Part shown: in pieces, positions 15,677-23,554 of the stretch
Layout of the letters: the number at the start of each line of letters is the position of its first letter
Numbering within the stretch: the stretch's first letter is position 1
Notes under the pieces: model-generated
The model's database searches: none
The model's input: the letters and a program-made list of their open reading frames with translations, nothing else
What the model was told of the DNA's origin: nothing
Position numbers and translations under genes: made by a program
Origin: JAAYGT01 sp050252075
GTDB taxonomy: Bacteria > Pseudomonadota > Gammaproteobacteria > Burkholderiales > Burkholderiaceae_B
Reading direction: 5' to 3'
Assembly: GCA_050252075.1 (NCBI GenBank)
Contig: JBFWLP010000006.1
Span: forward strand, 1-56,958
Length of the DNA: 56,958 bases

Positions 15677-16873
15677 GGCCAGAATGCCGGCGCCGTCGGC
15701 TATGAGCGCGCAGCCGACGGCATGCCGGGCCCGCTGTATTCCCACCGAGCCGAAGTACACGGCCAGCACGTAAAACGTGGTTTCCGTGCTGCCCTGAACC
15801 GTTGCCGCCAGCAAGGCCGGGAAGCTGTCCACGCCGAAATGCTGCATGGTTTCTATCATGAGCGCACGTGCGGCGCTGCCCGAAAACGGTTTGGTCAGTG
15901 CGGTGGGAAGCGCGTCGACAAAACGGGTGTCCATGCCCACGCCCTGTACCATCCAGCGAATGGCATCAAGCGCAAAATCAAGCGCTCCCGAGGCGCGAAA
16001 CACGCCTATGGCACAGAGCATGGCGACCAAATAGGGCAGAAGATTCTTGGCAACGTCGAAGCCCTCGCGGGCGCCGTCGACAAAGCATTCATAGACCGGA
16101 ATGCGCCTGCGCCAGCCGGCCAGGAGAAAAATAAGAATAATGGCAACCAGGGTAAGATTGCCCAGCAGTGACGACAGGGCACTGATCGCGGCGCCCGACA
16201 GGTTCACCAGAACGGCCATCAGGCTGCCCAAACCCACGGCGATGCCTGCCAGCCAGGCCAGTACGACCGGGTCGCGCAACGGCAGCTTCTGCACGAAGGC
16301 AACGGCCAGCAAGCCGGCCAGCGAGGATGCGCAGGTCGCCAGCAAAATCGGCAGGAATACCAGGGCGGGTTCGGCGGCTCCTTGCTGTGCCCTATACATG
16401 AAAATAGTGATCGGCAGCAGCGTCAGTGAAGACGTGTTCAGCACCAGGAAAAGAATCTGCGCATTGCTGGCCGATTTAGGGTCGGTGTTCAGCGACTGCA
16501 GTTCGCGCATGGCGCGCAGGCCGATGGGTGTGGCGGCATTGTCCAGCCCCAGCCCATTGGCCGCAAAGTTCAGGGTGATCAACCCCAGGGCCGGATGCCC
16601 CGAAGGAACCTCGGGCATCAGGCGACGGAACAAGGGCGCCAGCCACTGGCTGAGCCGTTGAACCAGTCCCGCTTTTTCGGCAATTTGCAGAAAGCCCAGC
16701 CACAGCGTCAATGTTCCGAACAGCAGGATCATCAGCTGCACGGACAGGGCGGCCATGTCGAACAGGGCTGCCACGATCCGCGAGAAAACTTCGGGATCGC
16801 CACTGACCAGCCAGCGGAAAAGGCTCGCGACGGCGGCGAGCAGAAAGAAGGCTAGCCAGAGTGTATTGAGCAT
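15644..16873 (-). CDS. Nucleoside-recognition (Gate) domain membrane protein, SpmA-SpmB-like fusion
   Basis: This 409-residue polytopic membrane protein has two tandem Gate-like halves. The first contains LNFAANGLGLDNAATPIGL and LNTSSLTLLPITIFMYR, resembling SpmA. The second contains LPTALTKPFSGSAARALM and GSTETTFYVLAVYFG, resembling SpmB. In Bacillus the two are separate spore-maturation proteins; fused forms occur in non-sporulating proteobacteria and their substrate is unknown. About 10 hydrophobic segments are visible. The gene converges on rsmA with a 33-base coding overlap and is 25 bases downstream of gloA, possibly the tail of the glyQS-to-gloA gene string. Confidence 0.85.
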   Translation of the reverse strand: MLNTLWLAFFLLAAVASLFRWLVSGDPEVFSRIVAALFDMAALSVQLMILLFGTLTLWLGFLQIAEKAGLVQRLSQWLAPLFRRLMPEVPSGHPALGLITLNFAANGLGLDNAATPIGLRAMRELQSLNTDPKSASNAQILFLVLNTSSLTLLPITIFMYRAQQGAAEPALVFLPILLATCASSLAGLLAVAFVQKLPLRDPVVLAWLAGIAVGLGSLMAVLVNLSGAAISALSSLLGNLTLVAIILIFLLAGWRRRIPVYECFVDGAREGFDVAKNLLPYLVAMLCAIGVFRASGALDFALDAIRWMVQGVGMDTRFVDALPTALTKPFSGSAARALMIETMQHFGVDSFPALLAATVQGSTETTFYVLAVYFGSVGIQRARHAVGCALIADGAGILASIGVCYWFFG

Positions 16874-16898
16874 GGCTGTCGCCGGCCGGTGGGTGCCG

Positions 16899-17294
16899 TC
16901 AGTCGGCCCGGCCGCTGCGCTGAATGAGCTCTATTTTGTAGCCGTCGGGGTCTTCCACGAATGCAATCACGGTGGTGCCGTGTTTCATTGGGCCCGCCTC
17001 GCGCACGATATTGCCGCCTTTGGCACGAATGCGGTCACAGGCGGCATAGGCGTCGTCCACCTCAAGCGCGATGTGGCCGTAGCCATTGCCAAGGTCGTAT
17101 TGCGTGGTGTCCCAGTTATGGGTCAGTTCGATGACCGCACCGTCGCTTTCTTCCTGATATCCGACAAAGGCCAGCGTGAATTTGCCGTCGGGGTAATCTT
17201 TTTTACGCAGCAGGCGCATTCCCAGCACGTCGGTGTAGAAGGCCAGTGAGCGGTCCAGATTGCCGACTCGTAACATGGTGTGCAAGATTCGCAT
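16899..17294 (-). CDS. gloA: Lactoylglutathione lyase (glyoxalase I)
   Basis: This 131-residue vicinal-oxygen-chelate enzyme isomerises the methylglyoxal-glutathione hemithioacetal to S-lactoylglutathione. Typical short bacterial GloA sequence is visible: HTMLRVGNLDRSLAFYTDVLGM, the metal ligands His5, Glu56 (AVIELTHNW), His74 (GHIALEV) and Glu122 (GYKIELI), approximately numbered. Start ATG 17294 has AGGAGAA upstream. It is the last member of a minus-strand string with the peptidase, plsC, gmhB and glyQS. Confidence 0.93.
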   Translation of the reverse strand: MRILHTMLRVGNLDRSLAFYTDVLGMRLLRKKDYPDGKFTLAFVGYQEESDGAVIELTHNWDTTQYDLGNGYGHIALEVDDAYAACDRIRAKGGNIVREAGPMKHGTTVIAFVEDPDGYKIELIQRSGRAD

Positions 17295-17332
17295 AGCAAG
17301 TTCTCCTGAACAATGAAGCAAGGGCCGTTGGA

Positions 17333-18256
17333 CTACAGCAACGGCAAAGAGGCGGGATGGTGGCATCGCAGCGCATCGCGCAACGGTGCGAAATTCGGAA
17401 GCAGGCGTTCCACTTCCTGCCAGAAGGCCGGGCTGTGATTCATGTGACGCAAGTGGGCGATTTCATGAACGATGACATAGTCGATGATGTTGGGGGCAAA
17501 GTGGATCAGGCGCCAGTTCAGCATGATATTGCCGTCGCTGCTGCAGGAGCCCCAGCGGGTGCTGGCCGATGACAGGCGCCATCGCCGAATCTGCAAGTTT
17601 TCGGCGGCAAGAAAATGCTGCAGGCGCGCCTCGAAGAGCCGGCGTGCCTGTTGCTGAAGCCAGGCGTGTGTGGTGTCGCGCACGCGATCCCGGTCGGCAT
17701 CGGCGGGCAGCGCCAGGAAAAGCACGTCGCCGTCGTCGGGCGCTGAGGTGTCGCCTTCAAAATGGTGGTGACGATGTTGCGGGCTCAGTGCCAGCGCAAT
17801 GCGTTTACCCAGAAAGGGTACGCGACCCCCATGCTGCCATTCGGTTTCGGCGGTCGCCAGCTGTTCGGCGCGTTCGCGGCGCAGCGCCAGTTTCGACAGT
17901 ATCCACCCCGCCTTGTCGCGTACGGCATTGTCAATCTGCCCGACACTGACCCAGCCGGGGGCGGTGACGACCAGACCGTCGTCGTTGATCGTCAGACCAA
18001 TGGTACGGCGCCGGGATCGCCGCAGCATGAAGCCTATGGTTTGCTGCGCGGCGGTCACGCTGCGCCAGCGCACATTGGGGGGCAGGTTGCCGGGTGGTTC
18101 AGGAATGATGGCTGTTGCCGGCGGGTTGCGGCCCATCTGCGAAGCGTCTGTGTCCATGCCTATGCCCGTACCTGGGCGGCCGTGTTCACTTTTCGTATCG
18201 GGTGCGACGGCCGGCAGTTCCGCGAACAGGTCAAGTTGTGGCTTTTTCGCTGGCAT
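17333..18256 (-). CDS. M48-like (YgjP/DUF45) metallopeptidase
   Basis: This is a 307-residue protein. The C-terminal half is a YgjP-type zinc metallopeptidase domain with WGSCSSDGNIMLNWRLI, the active site HEIAHLRHMNHSPAFW (HExxH plus a downstream His) and the characteristic RRSRRRTIGL segment near residue 90. The first 60 residues are low-complexity and unconserved. ATG 18256 lies inside plsC, giving a 26-base overlap. Substrate unknown; the family is widespread and usually predicted soluble. Confidence 0.85.
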   Translation of the reverse strand: MPAKKPQLDLFAELPAVAPDTKSEHGRPGTGIGMDTDASQMGRNPPATAIIPEPPGNLPPNVRWRSVTAAQQTIGFMLRRSRRRTIGLTINDDGLVVTAPGWVSVGQIDNAVRDKAGWILSKLALRRERAEQLATAETEWQHGGRVPFLGKRIALALSPQHRHHHFEGDTSAPDDGDVLFLALPADADRDRVRDTTHAWLQQQARRLFEARLQHFLAAENLQIRRWRLSSASTRWGSCSSDGNIMLNWRLIHFAPNIIDYVIVHEIAHLRHMNHSPAFWQEVERLLPNFAPLRDALRCHHPASLPLL

Positions 18257-18971
18257 AGCGTTCCGGGTTAAGCGCACGCATTTCCGACTCTATCCATTCC
18301 TGAACGCGTTCGTTGACCTGTTCGGCGCTCAGGCCGTCGGGATGAATGAGCGGGCCGATCGAGACGGTGATCAGCCCGGGCTGCTTGATGAAAGCCTTGC
18401 GGCGCCAGCATTCGCCCGCATTGTGCGCGACCGGGATGATGGGCGTTTGGGTGCGGGTGGACAACAGGGCACCCCCCATTTTGTAGCGACCGGCCTTTCC
18501 GGGTGCGATCCGGGTGCCTTCGGGAAAGAGAATGGGCCAGCGGCCTTCGTTCAGGCGTTCCTGGCCGATGCGTACAACCTGTTCAAAGGCGTCACGCCCT
18601 TTGGCGCGGTTGATGGGGATCATGCGCAACAAGGCCAGGCCCCATCCGAAAAAGGGGATCAGGTGAAGTTCTTTTTTGTAAACGAAGCACAATTCGCGAG
18701 GCATGTAGGCGGGGAAAAACAGCGTTTCCCATGCGGACTGGTGCTTGGAAAGCAGAATGGCGGGGCCGTCGGGCAGATTTTCCCAACCTTTCACTTGCCA
18801 GCGGATGCCCAGAATAACCTTGGCCGCCCACACGGCCATACGCGGCCAGCCTACGGTGAACCGGTAGCGCACTTTAAGGGGCGCGATCGCCAGCGCCAGG
18901 CAGGCGAAGGCATAGGGAACGACGGTAACGATGAGAAAGAGCTGGTAGAGCGTGGCGCGCAGGATCGGCAT
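18231..18971 (-). CDS. plsC: 1-acyl-sn-glycerol-3-phosphate acyltransferase (PlsC)
   Basis: This is a 246-residue membrane acyltransferase of phospholipid synthesis, converting lysophosphatidate to phosphatidate. It has an N-terminal hydrophobic anchor, the substituted catalytic motif SKHQSAWETL (HX4D-type with Glu, common in this subgroup), the FPEGTR glycerophosphate-binding motif and VAHNAGECW. It lies 12 bases downstream of gmhB and overlaps the peptidase gene. A specialised lysolipid acyltransferase is an alternative. Confidence 0.88.
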   Translation of the reverse strand: MPILRATLYQLFLIVTVVPYAFACLALAIAPLKVRYRFTVGWPRMAVWAAKVILGIRWQVKGWENLPDGPAILLSKHQSAWETLFFPAYMPRELCFVYKKELHLIPFFGWGLALLRMIPINRAKGRDAFEQVVRIGQERLNEGRWPILFPEGTRIAPGKAGRYKMGGALLSTRTQTPIIPVAHNAGECWRRKAFIKQPGLITVSIGPLIHPDGLSAEQVNERVQEWIESEMRALNPERYASEKATT

Positions 18972-18983
18972 GGTTGGTTCACG

Positions 18984-19517
18984 TTATTGCAGCCAGTCAT
19001 TGACGACGGCAGCAAGATTGTCTTTCACAATGGTGGATGCGGGCAGTTCGGGCGATTGCCGGGTTTTGGGGCCGTTCCCCGTAAGTACCAGCCATGTGCG
19101 ACAGCCGGCGGCGTCAGCCGCCTGGATGTCACGCAGTGAATCACCCACCGCCGGCACGTCGCAAAGCGGTATATCGTATCGCCGGGAAATTTCCTGAAAC
19201 AGCCCCGGCCGGGGCTTGCGGCAGTTGCAAGCGTCGTCGGGGCCGTGCGGACACACGAAAATGGCGTCGATGTGGCCGCCCGACAATGCTACTTCCCGCC
19301 GCAACTTGGCATGGATGGCGTTCAGGGTGTCCATGGTGAACATACCGCGTCCGACACCCGACTGGTTCGTGGCAATGACAACTTTCCATCCGGCCCGTGA
19401 CAGACGGGCAATGGCATCGAGACTGCCGGGAATGGCTTCCCATTCGTCGGGGTGCTTGATGTAGGCATCGCTGTCATGGTTGATGACACCATCGCGGTCG
19501 AGGATGGCCAGTTTCAC
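18984..19517 (-). CDS. gmhB: D-glycero-beta-D-manno-heptose 1,7-bisphosphate 7-phosphatase
   Basis: This 177-residue HAD phosphatase acts in ADP-heptose synthesis for LPS inner core. It has the nucleophile motif LDRDGVIN (residues 6-13), ATNQSGVGRG, the zinc-binding cysteine/histidine loop CPHGPDDACNC and the C-terminal GDSLRDIQAA. It starts with GTG at 19517, overlapping the glyS stop (GTGA). Its position between glyS and plsC is common in Burkholderiales. Confidence 0.92.
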   Translation of the reverse strand: MKLAILDRDGVINHDSDAYIKHPDEWEAIPGSLDAIARLSRAGWKVVIATNQSGVGRGMFTMDTLNAIHAKLRREVALSGGHIDAIFVCPHGPDDACNCRKPRPGLFQEISRRYDIPLCDVPAVGDSLRDIQAADAAGCRTWLVLTGNGPKTRQSPELPASTIVKDNLAAVVNDWLQ

Positions 19518-21667
19518 TGGGCCAGCCTGGCAATGTCGGCCACCTGGTTCATCAGTTGGTGAACCCGGGCCAGCAGCGCCAGACGATTGGCGCGTATCTT
19601 CGGATCGTCGGCCATGACCATGACGTCGTTGAAAAAGGCGTCTACGGCGGAACGAGCCTGAGCCATGGCGGACAGGCTTCCGGCGAAATCGCCTTCCCCG
19701 GCCAGTGCTGTGGCTCGCGGACCAAGCTCGGTAACGACCTGTGCCAGCGCCTGTTCGGCAGGCTCGACCAGCAACGAGGCATCGATATCGCCGATGGTGT
19801 CGTCGGCTTTCTTGAGCAGATTGCTGATCCGTTTATTGGCTGCCGCAAGGCTGGCGGCATCGTTGGATGCCGCAAACTGGCTGCACGCCTGCACCCTGGC
19901 CTGTATCTGGTGCAGAGCCGGTTCGAGAGCAAGCACGGCGTCGACAACCTGGCGGTCGTGTGTGCCCGAGAGCTGGTTGCGATAGCGCTCGTAAATAAAG
20001 GCCTTGACTTCCTGCGTGGTGGTGGCGGACAAGGTGCCGGTGGAAAACGCCAGTGCCGCCGTCGAGAGCAGTTCGCCCAGCTCCAGCCGGTGGGTGTCGG
20101 CCACAGGCAGCAGGCCTGCGGCGTGCAATTGTTCGTAGGCGCTGATCAGCCCCAGTGCGGCCCGGCGCAGTGCGTAGGGATCGCGTTCACCGGTGGGCGC
20201 CAGGCCTATGCCCCAGATGCCGACCAGTGTTTCGATGCGTTCGGCAATGAAAAGGACGGCGGCAATCAGGGTGTCGTGAGTGACCGGTGCATCGATGCGT
20301 ATCTGGTATTGCTGGCGCAGGGCGTAAACCACGCGGCTGTCCTCGTGGCCGGCCTGGGCGTAGTACGCACCCATGATGCCTTGCAGCTCAGGGAATTCGC
20401 CCACCATGCTGGAGTTCAGATCGGCCTTGGCCAGCAATGCCGCCCGGTCGGCCAGCGCGGTATCGGCGTTCAGTTGCGCGGCAACATGGCGTGCCAGATC
20501 GCGCACACGTTGAACACGCTGCAATTGCGATCCGAGCTTGTTGTGATACACGCTGGACGACAGACTGGGAACGCGGTCTTCCAGAGGTGTTTTCAGGTCG
20601 GTCTGGTAGAAGAACTGCGCGTCGGCAAGACGGGGGCGCACGACACGTTCGTTGCCTTGAACGATATTGACCGGGTCGCCGACCTGCATGTTGCTGACGA
20701 TCAGGAAGCGATGGGTGAGTTTTCCGGTATCCGGATCAAAAAGCGGGAAATACTTCTGGTTCAGGCGCATGGTCAGAATGAGACATTCCGAGGGTACCTG
20801 CAGAAACTGCGCATCGAACTGACCGACGTAGACGGTCGGGTGCTCCACCAGTGCGGTGACCTCGTCGAGCAGTTCCCACGTTTGCGGCTCATCGCCGATG
20901 GTGGCATGCAGCGCCCGGGCCTGGGCCAGCAGCTCGTTGCGTATGAGTTCGCGGCGCTCTTCGAACGAAGCGACGACCCGTCCTTCGTGCAGGAGCTGTT
21001 CGGCATAGCCGGCCGCTGAATGCACGGTGATCGGCTGCTTGCACATGAAACGATGCCCCAGGGTTTCCCGGCCGGCCTGCAGCCCCAGTGTGTGAACGGG
21101 AATGACACGGTCGCCCCACAGCGCGACCAGCCGGTGTGCCGGCCGCACGAAGCGTACACTGGTGTGGCCGTCGGCAAGCTGGTAGCGCATGACTTTGGGT
21201 ATGGGCAGAGCGTTGATCGCGTCGTCCAGGGCTTGCTGCAGGGCGTCTTGCAGCGACGCGCCGGGTGCAACGCCCTTGGCGAGTATGTAATCTTGCTTGC
21301 CATCGGATTCGATGATCAGGTCGTTGCGAGCAAGGTGCTCCAGGCCTTTGGCGGCCAGTTTCTTCTGAAGGGCGGGGCTGAGCTCGTTCTTGTCGGTGAA
21401 GCCGATCTTGGCCGGCATGAGCTTTTCGGTGAACGGCTGGGGCTCGGCCTGATGGACGACCGCGCTGAAAAGGGCGGCCAGACGGCGTGGCGTGGCAAAG
21501 GCAGTGACAGCGCAGCCTTCGGGCAGCATGTTCAGCTTGCGCAGCGTATCTTCCAGGCCTTGCGCAAAGGCGGTGCCCAGGCGCTGCAAGGCCTTGGGAG
21601 GGAGTTCCTCGGTGAGCAGTTCAACGATCAGTGGCTGCGTTGTGAGGGAAGCCGGTGCGGTGCTCAT
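19514..21667 (-). CDS. glyS: Glycyl-tRNA synthetase beta subunit
   Basis: This 717-residue beta subunit of the alpha2beta2 bacterial glycyl-tRNA synthetase carries tRNA-recognition and C-terminal anticodon-binding domains. The N-terminus (LIVELLTEELPPKAL) and the segments RFVRPAHRLVALWGD and NQKYFPLFDPDTGKL are diagnostic, and length is close to E. coli GlyS (689). It overlaps glyQ by 4 bases (ATGA) and gmhB by 4, so the three are tightly coupled. Confidence 0.95.
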   Translation of the reverse strand: MSTAPASLTTQPLIVELLTEELPPKALQRLGTAFAQGLEDTLRKLNMLPEGCAVTAFATPRRLAALFSAVVHQAEPQPFTEKLMPAKIGFTDKNELSPALQKKLAAKGLEHLARNDLIIESDGKQDYILAKGVAPGASLQDALQQALDDAINALPIPKVMRYQLADGHTSVRFVRPAHRLVALWGDRVIPVHTLGLQAGRETLGHRFMCKQPITVHSAAGYAEQLLHEGRVVASFEERRELIRNELLAQARALHATIGDEPQTWELLDEVTALVEHPTVYVGQFDAQFLQVPSECLILTMRLNQKYFPLFDPDTGKLTHRFLIVSNMQVGDPVNIVQGNERVVRPRLADAQFFYQTDLKTPLEDRVPSLSSSVYHNKLGSQLQRVQRVRDLARHVAAQLNADTALADRAALLAKADLNSSMVGEFPELQGIMGAYYAQAGHEDSRVVYALRQQYQIRIDAPVTHDTLIAAVLFIAERIETLVGIWGIGLAPTGERDPYALRRAALGLISAYEQLHAAGLLPVADTHRLELGELLSTAALAFSTGTLSATTTQEVKAFIYERYRNQLSGTHDRQVVDAVLALEPALHQIQARVQACSQFAASNDAASLAAANKRISNLLKKADDTIGDIDASLLVEPAEQALAQVVTELGPRATALAGEGDFAGSLSAMAQARSAVDAFFNDVMVMADDPKIRANRLALLARVHQLMNQVADIARLAQ

Positions 21668-22575
21668 TGTGCCGCCTCCGTGCCCGTGCGCTGAGCTAGC
21701 ATGGGGAATCCTAATTTTTCGCGTGAATCGTAGTAAGCCTGTGCCACGGCGCGTGACAGATTGCGTATGCGACCGATATAGGCGGCGCGTTCGGTGACGC
21801 TGATGGCGCCACGGGCGTCAAGCATATTGAACGTGTGGGCCGCCTTCAGGGTGCATTCGTATGCGGGCAGCGCCAGCGGAACGTTGATCAGGCGCCCGGC
21901 CTCGGCCTCGTAGTCGGAAAAATGGGCGAACAGCATTTCGGTGGACGCGTGCTCGAAGTTGTAGGTGGACTGCTCGACCTCGTTCTGGTGGAATACATCG
22001 CGGTAATACACCGTGGTGCCGTCGGGGGCGCGTGTCCAGACTAGATCGTAGACGCTTTCCACCCCTTGCAGGTACATGGCAAGACGTTCGAGCCCGTAAG
22101 TGATCTCACCCGTCGTGGGCGTGCAATCCAGTCCGCCCACTTGCTGGAAATAAGTGAACTGGGTGACTTCCATACCGTTCAGCCAGACTTCCCAGCCCAG
22201 GCCCCAGGCCCCCAGCGTGGGGTTTTCCCAGTCGTCTTCCACGAAACGGATATCATGCTCGTCGGGGTTGATTCCCAGCGCTTTCAGGGAGCCGATGTAA
22301 AGGTCGAGGATTTCGGGAGGGGCGGGCTTGAGCACCACCTGGTACTGGTAATAATGCTGCAAGCGGTTGGGGTTTTCGCCGTAGCGGCCGTCTTTGGGGC
22401 GCCGCGAGGGTTGTACATAGGCCGCGCGCCAGGGCTCGGGCCCGATCGAGCGCAGAAATGTGGCAGTGTGCGAGGTTCCGGCACCCACTTCCATGTCGTA
22501 GGGCTGGAGCAGAGCGCAGCCCTGCGCATCCCAATAGTTTTGTAGCGTTAAAATCAGCTGCTGAAAAGTAAGCAT
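21664..22575 (-). CDS. glyQ: Glycyl-tRNA synthetase alpha subunit
   Basis: This 303-residue class II catalytic subunit contains LILTLQNYWDAQGCALLQPYDMEVGAGT-type N-terminal sequence (interrupted here for brevity), RPKDGRYGENPNRLQ and EVTQFTYFQQVGG, all standard for GlyQ. The ATG at 22575 matches the family start. There is no visible Shine-Dalgarno, and the best promoter places the transcript start only about five bases upstream, suggesting a near-leaderless mRNA. Confidence 0.95.
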   Translation of the reverse strand: MLTFQQLILTLQNYWDAQGCALLQPYDMEVGAGTSHTATFLRSIGPEPWRAAYVQPSRRPKDGRYGENPNRLQHYYQYQVVLKPAPPEILDLYIGSLKALGINPDEHDIRFVEDDWENPTLGAWGLGWEVWLNGMEVTQFTYFQQVGGLDCTPTTGEITYGLERLAMYLQGVESVYDLVWTRAPDGTTVYYRDVFHQNEVEQSTYNFEHASTEMLFAHFSDYEAEAGRLINVPLALPAYECTLKAAHTFNMLDARGAISVTERAAYIGRIRNLSRAVAQAYYDSREKLGFPMLAQRTGTEAAQ

Positions 22576-22586
22576 GAGTGTTGGTC

Positions 22587-22615
22587 TTTAAAGCGAATGG
22601 CCGCAAAGTCGTCAA
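22587..22615 (-). promoter_or_regulatory. candidate sigma-70 promoter for the glyQ operon
   Basis: Minus-strand TTGACG (22615-22610) and TTTAAA (22592-22587) are separated by exactly 17 bases, five of six and four of six consensus matches. Initiation about 7 bases downstream of the -10 would be near 22580, next to the glyQ ATG at 22575. Confidence 0.5.
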
Positions 22616-22726
22616 TTTTAACTGGTTTACATAGTGACCTGGCCGGGCGCTTCATCATGTTCATGCCAATGCGTTGCATCGACGGTTGGCGAGCTTTGGT
22701 TTTTCATTTCAAGGAAAGAGGCGTTT

Positions 22727-23494
22727 ATGTCCGATTTAGTGAAGGTGGAGATTGTTGGCAAGGTTCAGGTAATGACACTGAATCGTCCCCAGGCGCGCAA
22801 CGCGATCAATTACGAAACCGCGCAGGAACTGTACAAGGCTATGGTCGCGCTGGATGACAATCCCGATGTCGTTGCCGGCATTCTGACCGGTGCCGGTGGC
22901 ACGTTCTCGTCGGGCATGGATCTGAAAGCCTTTGCCGCCACCGGCCAGCGCCCCTACGCCGGCGATCGGGGGTTTGGCGGCCTGTGTGAAAAGCCGCCGC
23001 GCAAGCCGCTGATTGCCGCTATTGAAGGGTACGCGCTGGCCGGCGGGTTCGAGCTGGCCTTGTCGTGCGACTTGCTGGTGGCGGCCACCAATGCCACCTT
23101 CGGCCTGCCCGAAGTCAAGCGAGGCATTGTGCCCGGGTCGGGCGGCATGATTCGCCTGCCTTCGCGAATTCCCTACCACGTTGCGGCCGAGGCCATTCTT
23201 ACCGGTGAAATGTTTACCGCCGAACGCATGAACCAGTATGGCTTGATCAACCGCCTGGTCGAGCCGGGCAAGGCGCTGGATGTGGCACTTGAGCTGGCCA
23301 ACCTGATTGCCGCCAACGGGCCGCTGGCAGTGCAGACGGCGAAGCAGGTCATGGTCGAGTCGCGCGACTGGCGTCAGGCCGACATGTTCGATCTGCAGCG
23401 CCCGCGCATTGCGCATATTTTTGTGTCGGCCGATGCCAAAGAGGGCGCGACGGCATTTGCGGAAAAACGCAAGCCTGTCTGGCAGGGCAAATAA
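22727..23494 (+). CDS. Enoyl-CoA hydratase/isomerase (crotonase) family protein
   Basis: This 255-residue crotonase-fold enzyme has oxyanion-hole segments SGMDLKAF and GYALAGGFELAL. The two glutamates used by classical hydratases are present, in GGFELAL and GLPEVKRGIVPG, so hydratase activity on an enoyl-CoA is plausible. The substrate is unknown. Start ATG 22727 has AAGGA upstream; the frame is open further back without homology. It is divergent from glyQ and upstream of the fumarase/MaoC/CitE-like genes, separated from them by a possible terminator, so co-function is uncertain. Confidence 0.85.
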   Translation: MSDLVKVEIVGKVQVMTLNRPQARNAINYETAQELYKAMVALDDNPDVVAGILTGAGGTFSSGMDLKAFAATGQRPYAGDRGFGGLCEKPPRKPLIAAIEGYALAGGFELALSCDLLVAATNATFGLPEVKRGIVPGSGGMIRLPSRIPYHVAAEAILTGEMFTAERMNQYGLINRLVEPGKALDVALELANLIAANGPLAVQTAKQVMVESRDWRQADMFDLQRPRIAHIFVSADAKEGATAFAEKRKPVWQGK

Positions 23495-23515
23495 ACCGTT
23501 TTGTTGCTATTAACG

Positions 23516-23540
23516 GGGCGCGGGTCGCCCTGCTTTTTTT
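23516..23540 (+). terminator. short GC stem with T7 tail after the crotonase gene
   Basis: GGGCG (23516-23520) and CGCCC (23526-23530) flank a 5-base loop, followed by TGC and seven T. The stem is short, so termination before the fumarase gene is probably partial. Confidence 0.45.
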
Positions 23541-23554
23541 ATGTGAGTGTTGTT

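Noticed and set aside
19556..21019. 487-codon open frame antisense to glyS
   Set aside because: No recognisable domain and the expected antisense composition; glyS on the other strand is unambiguous.
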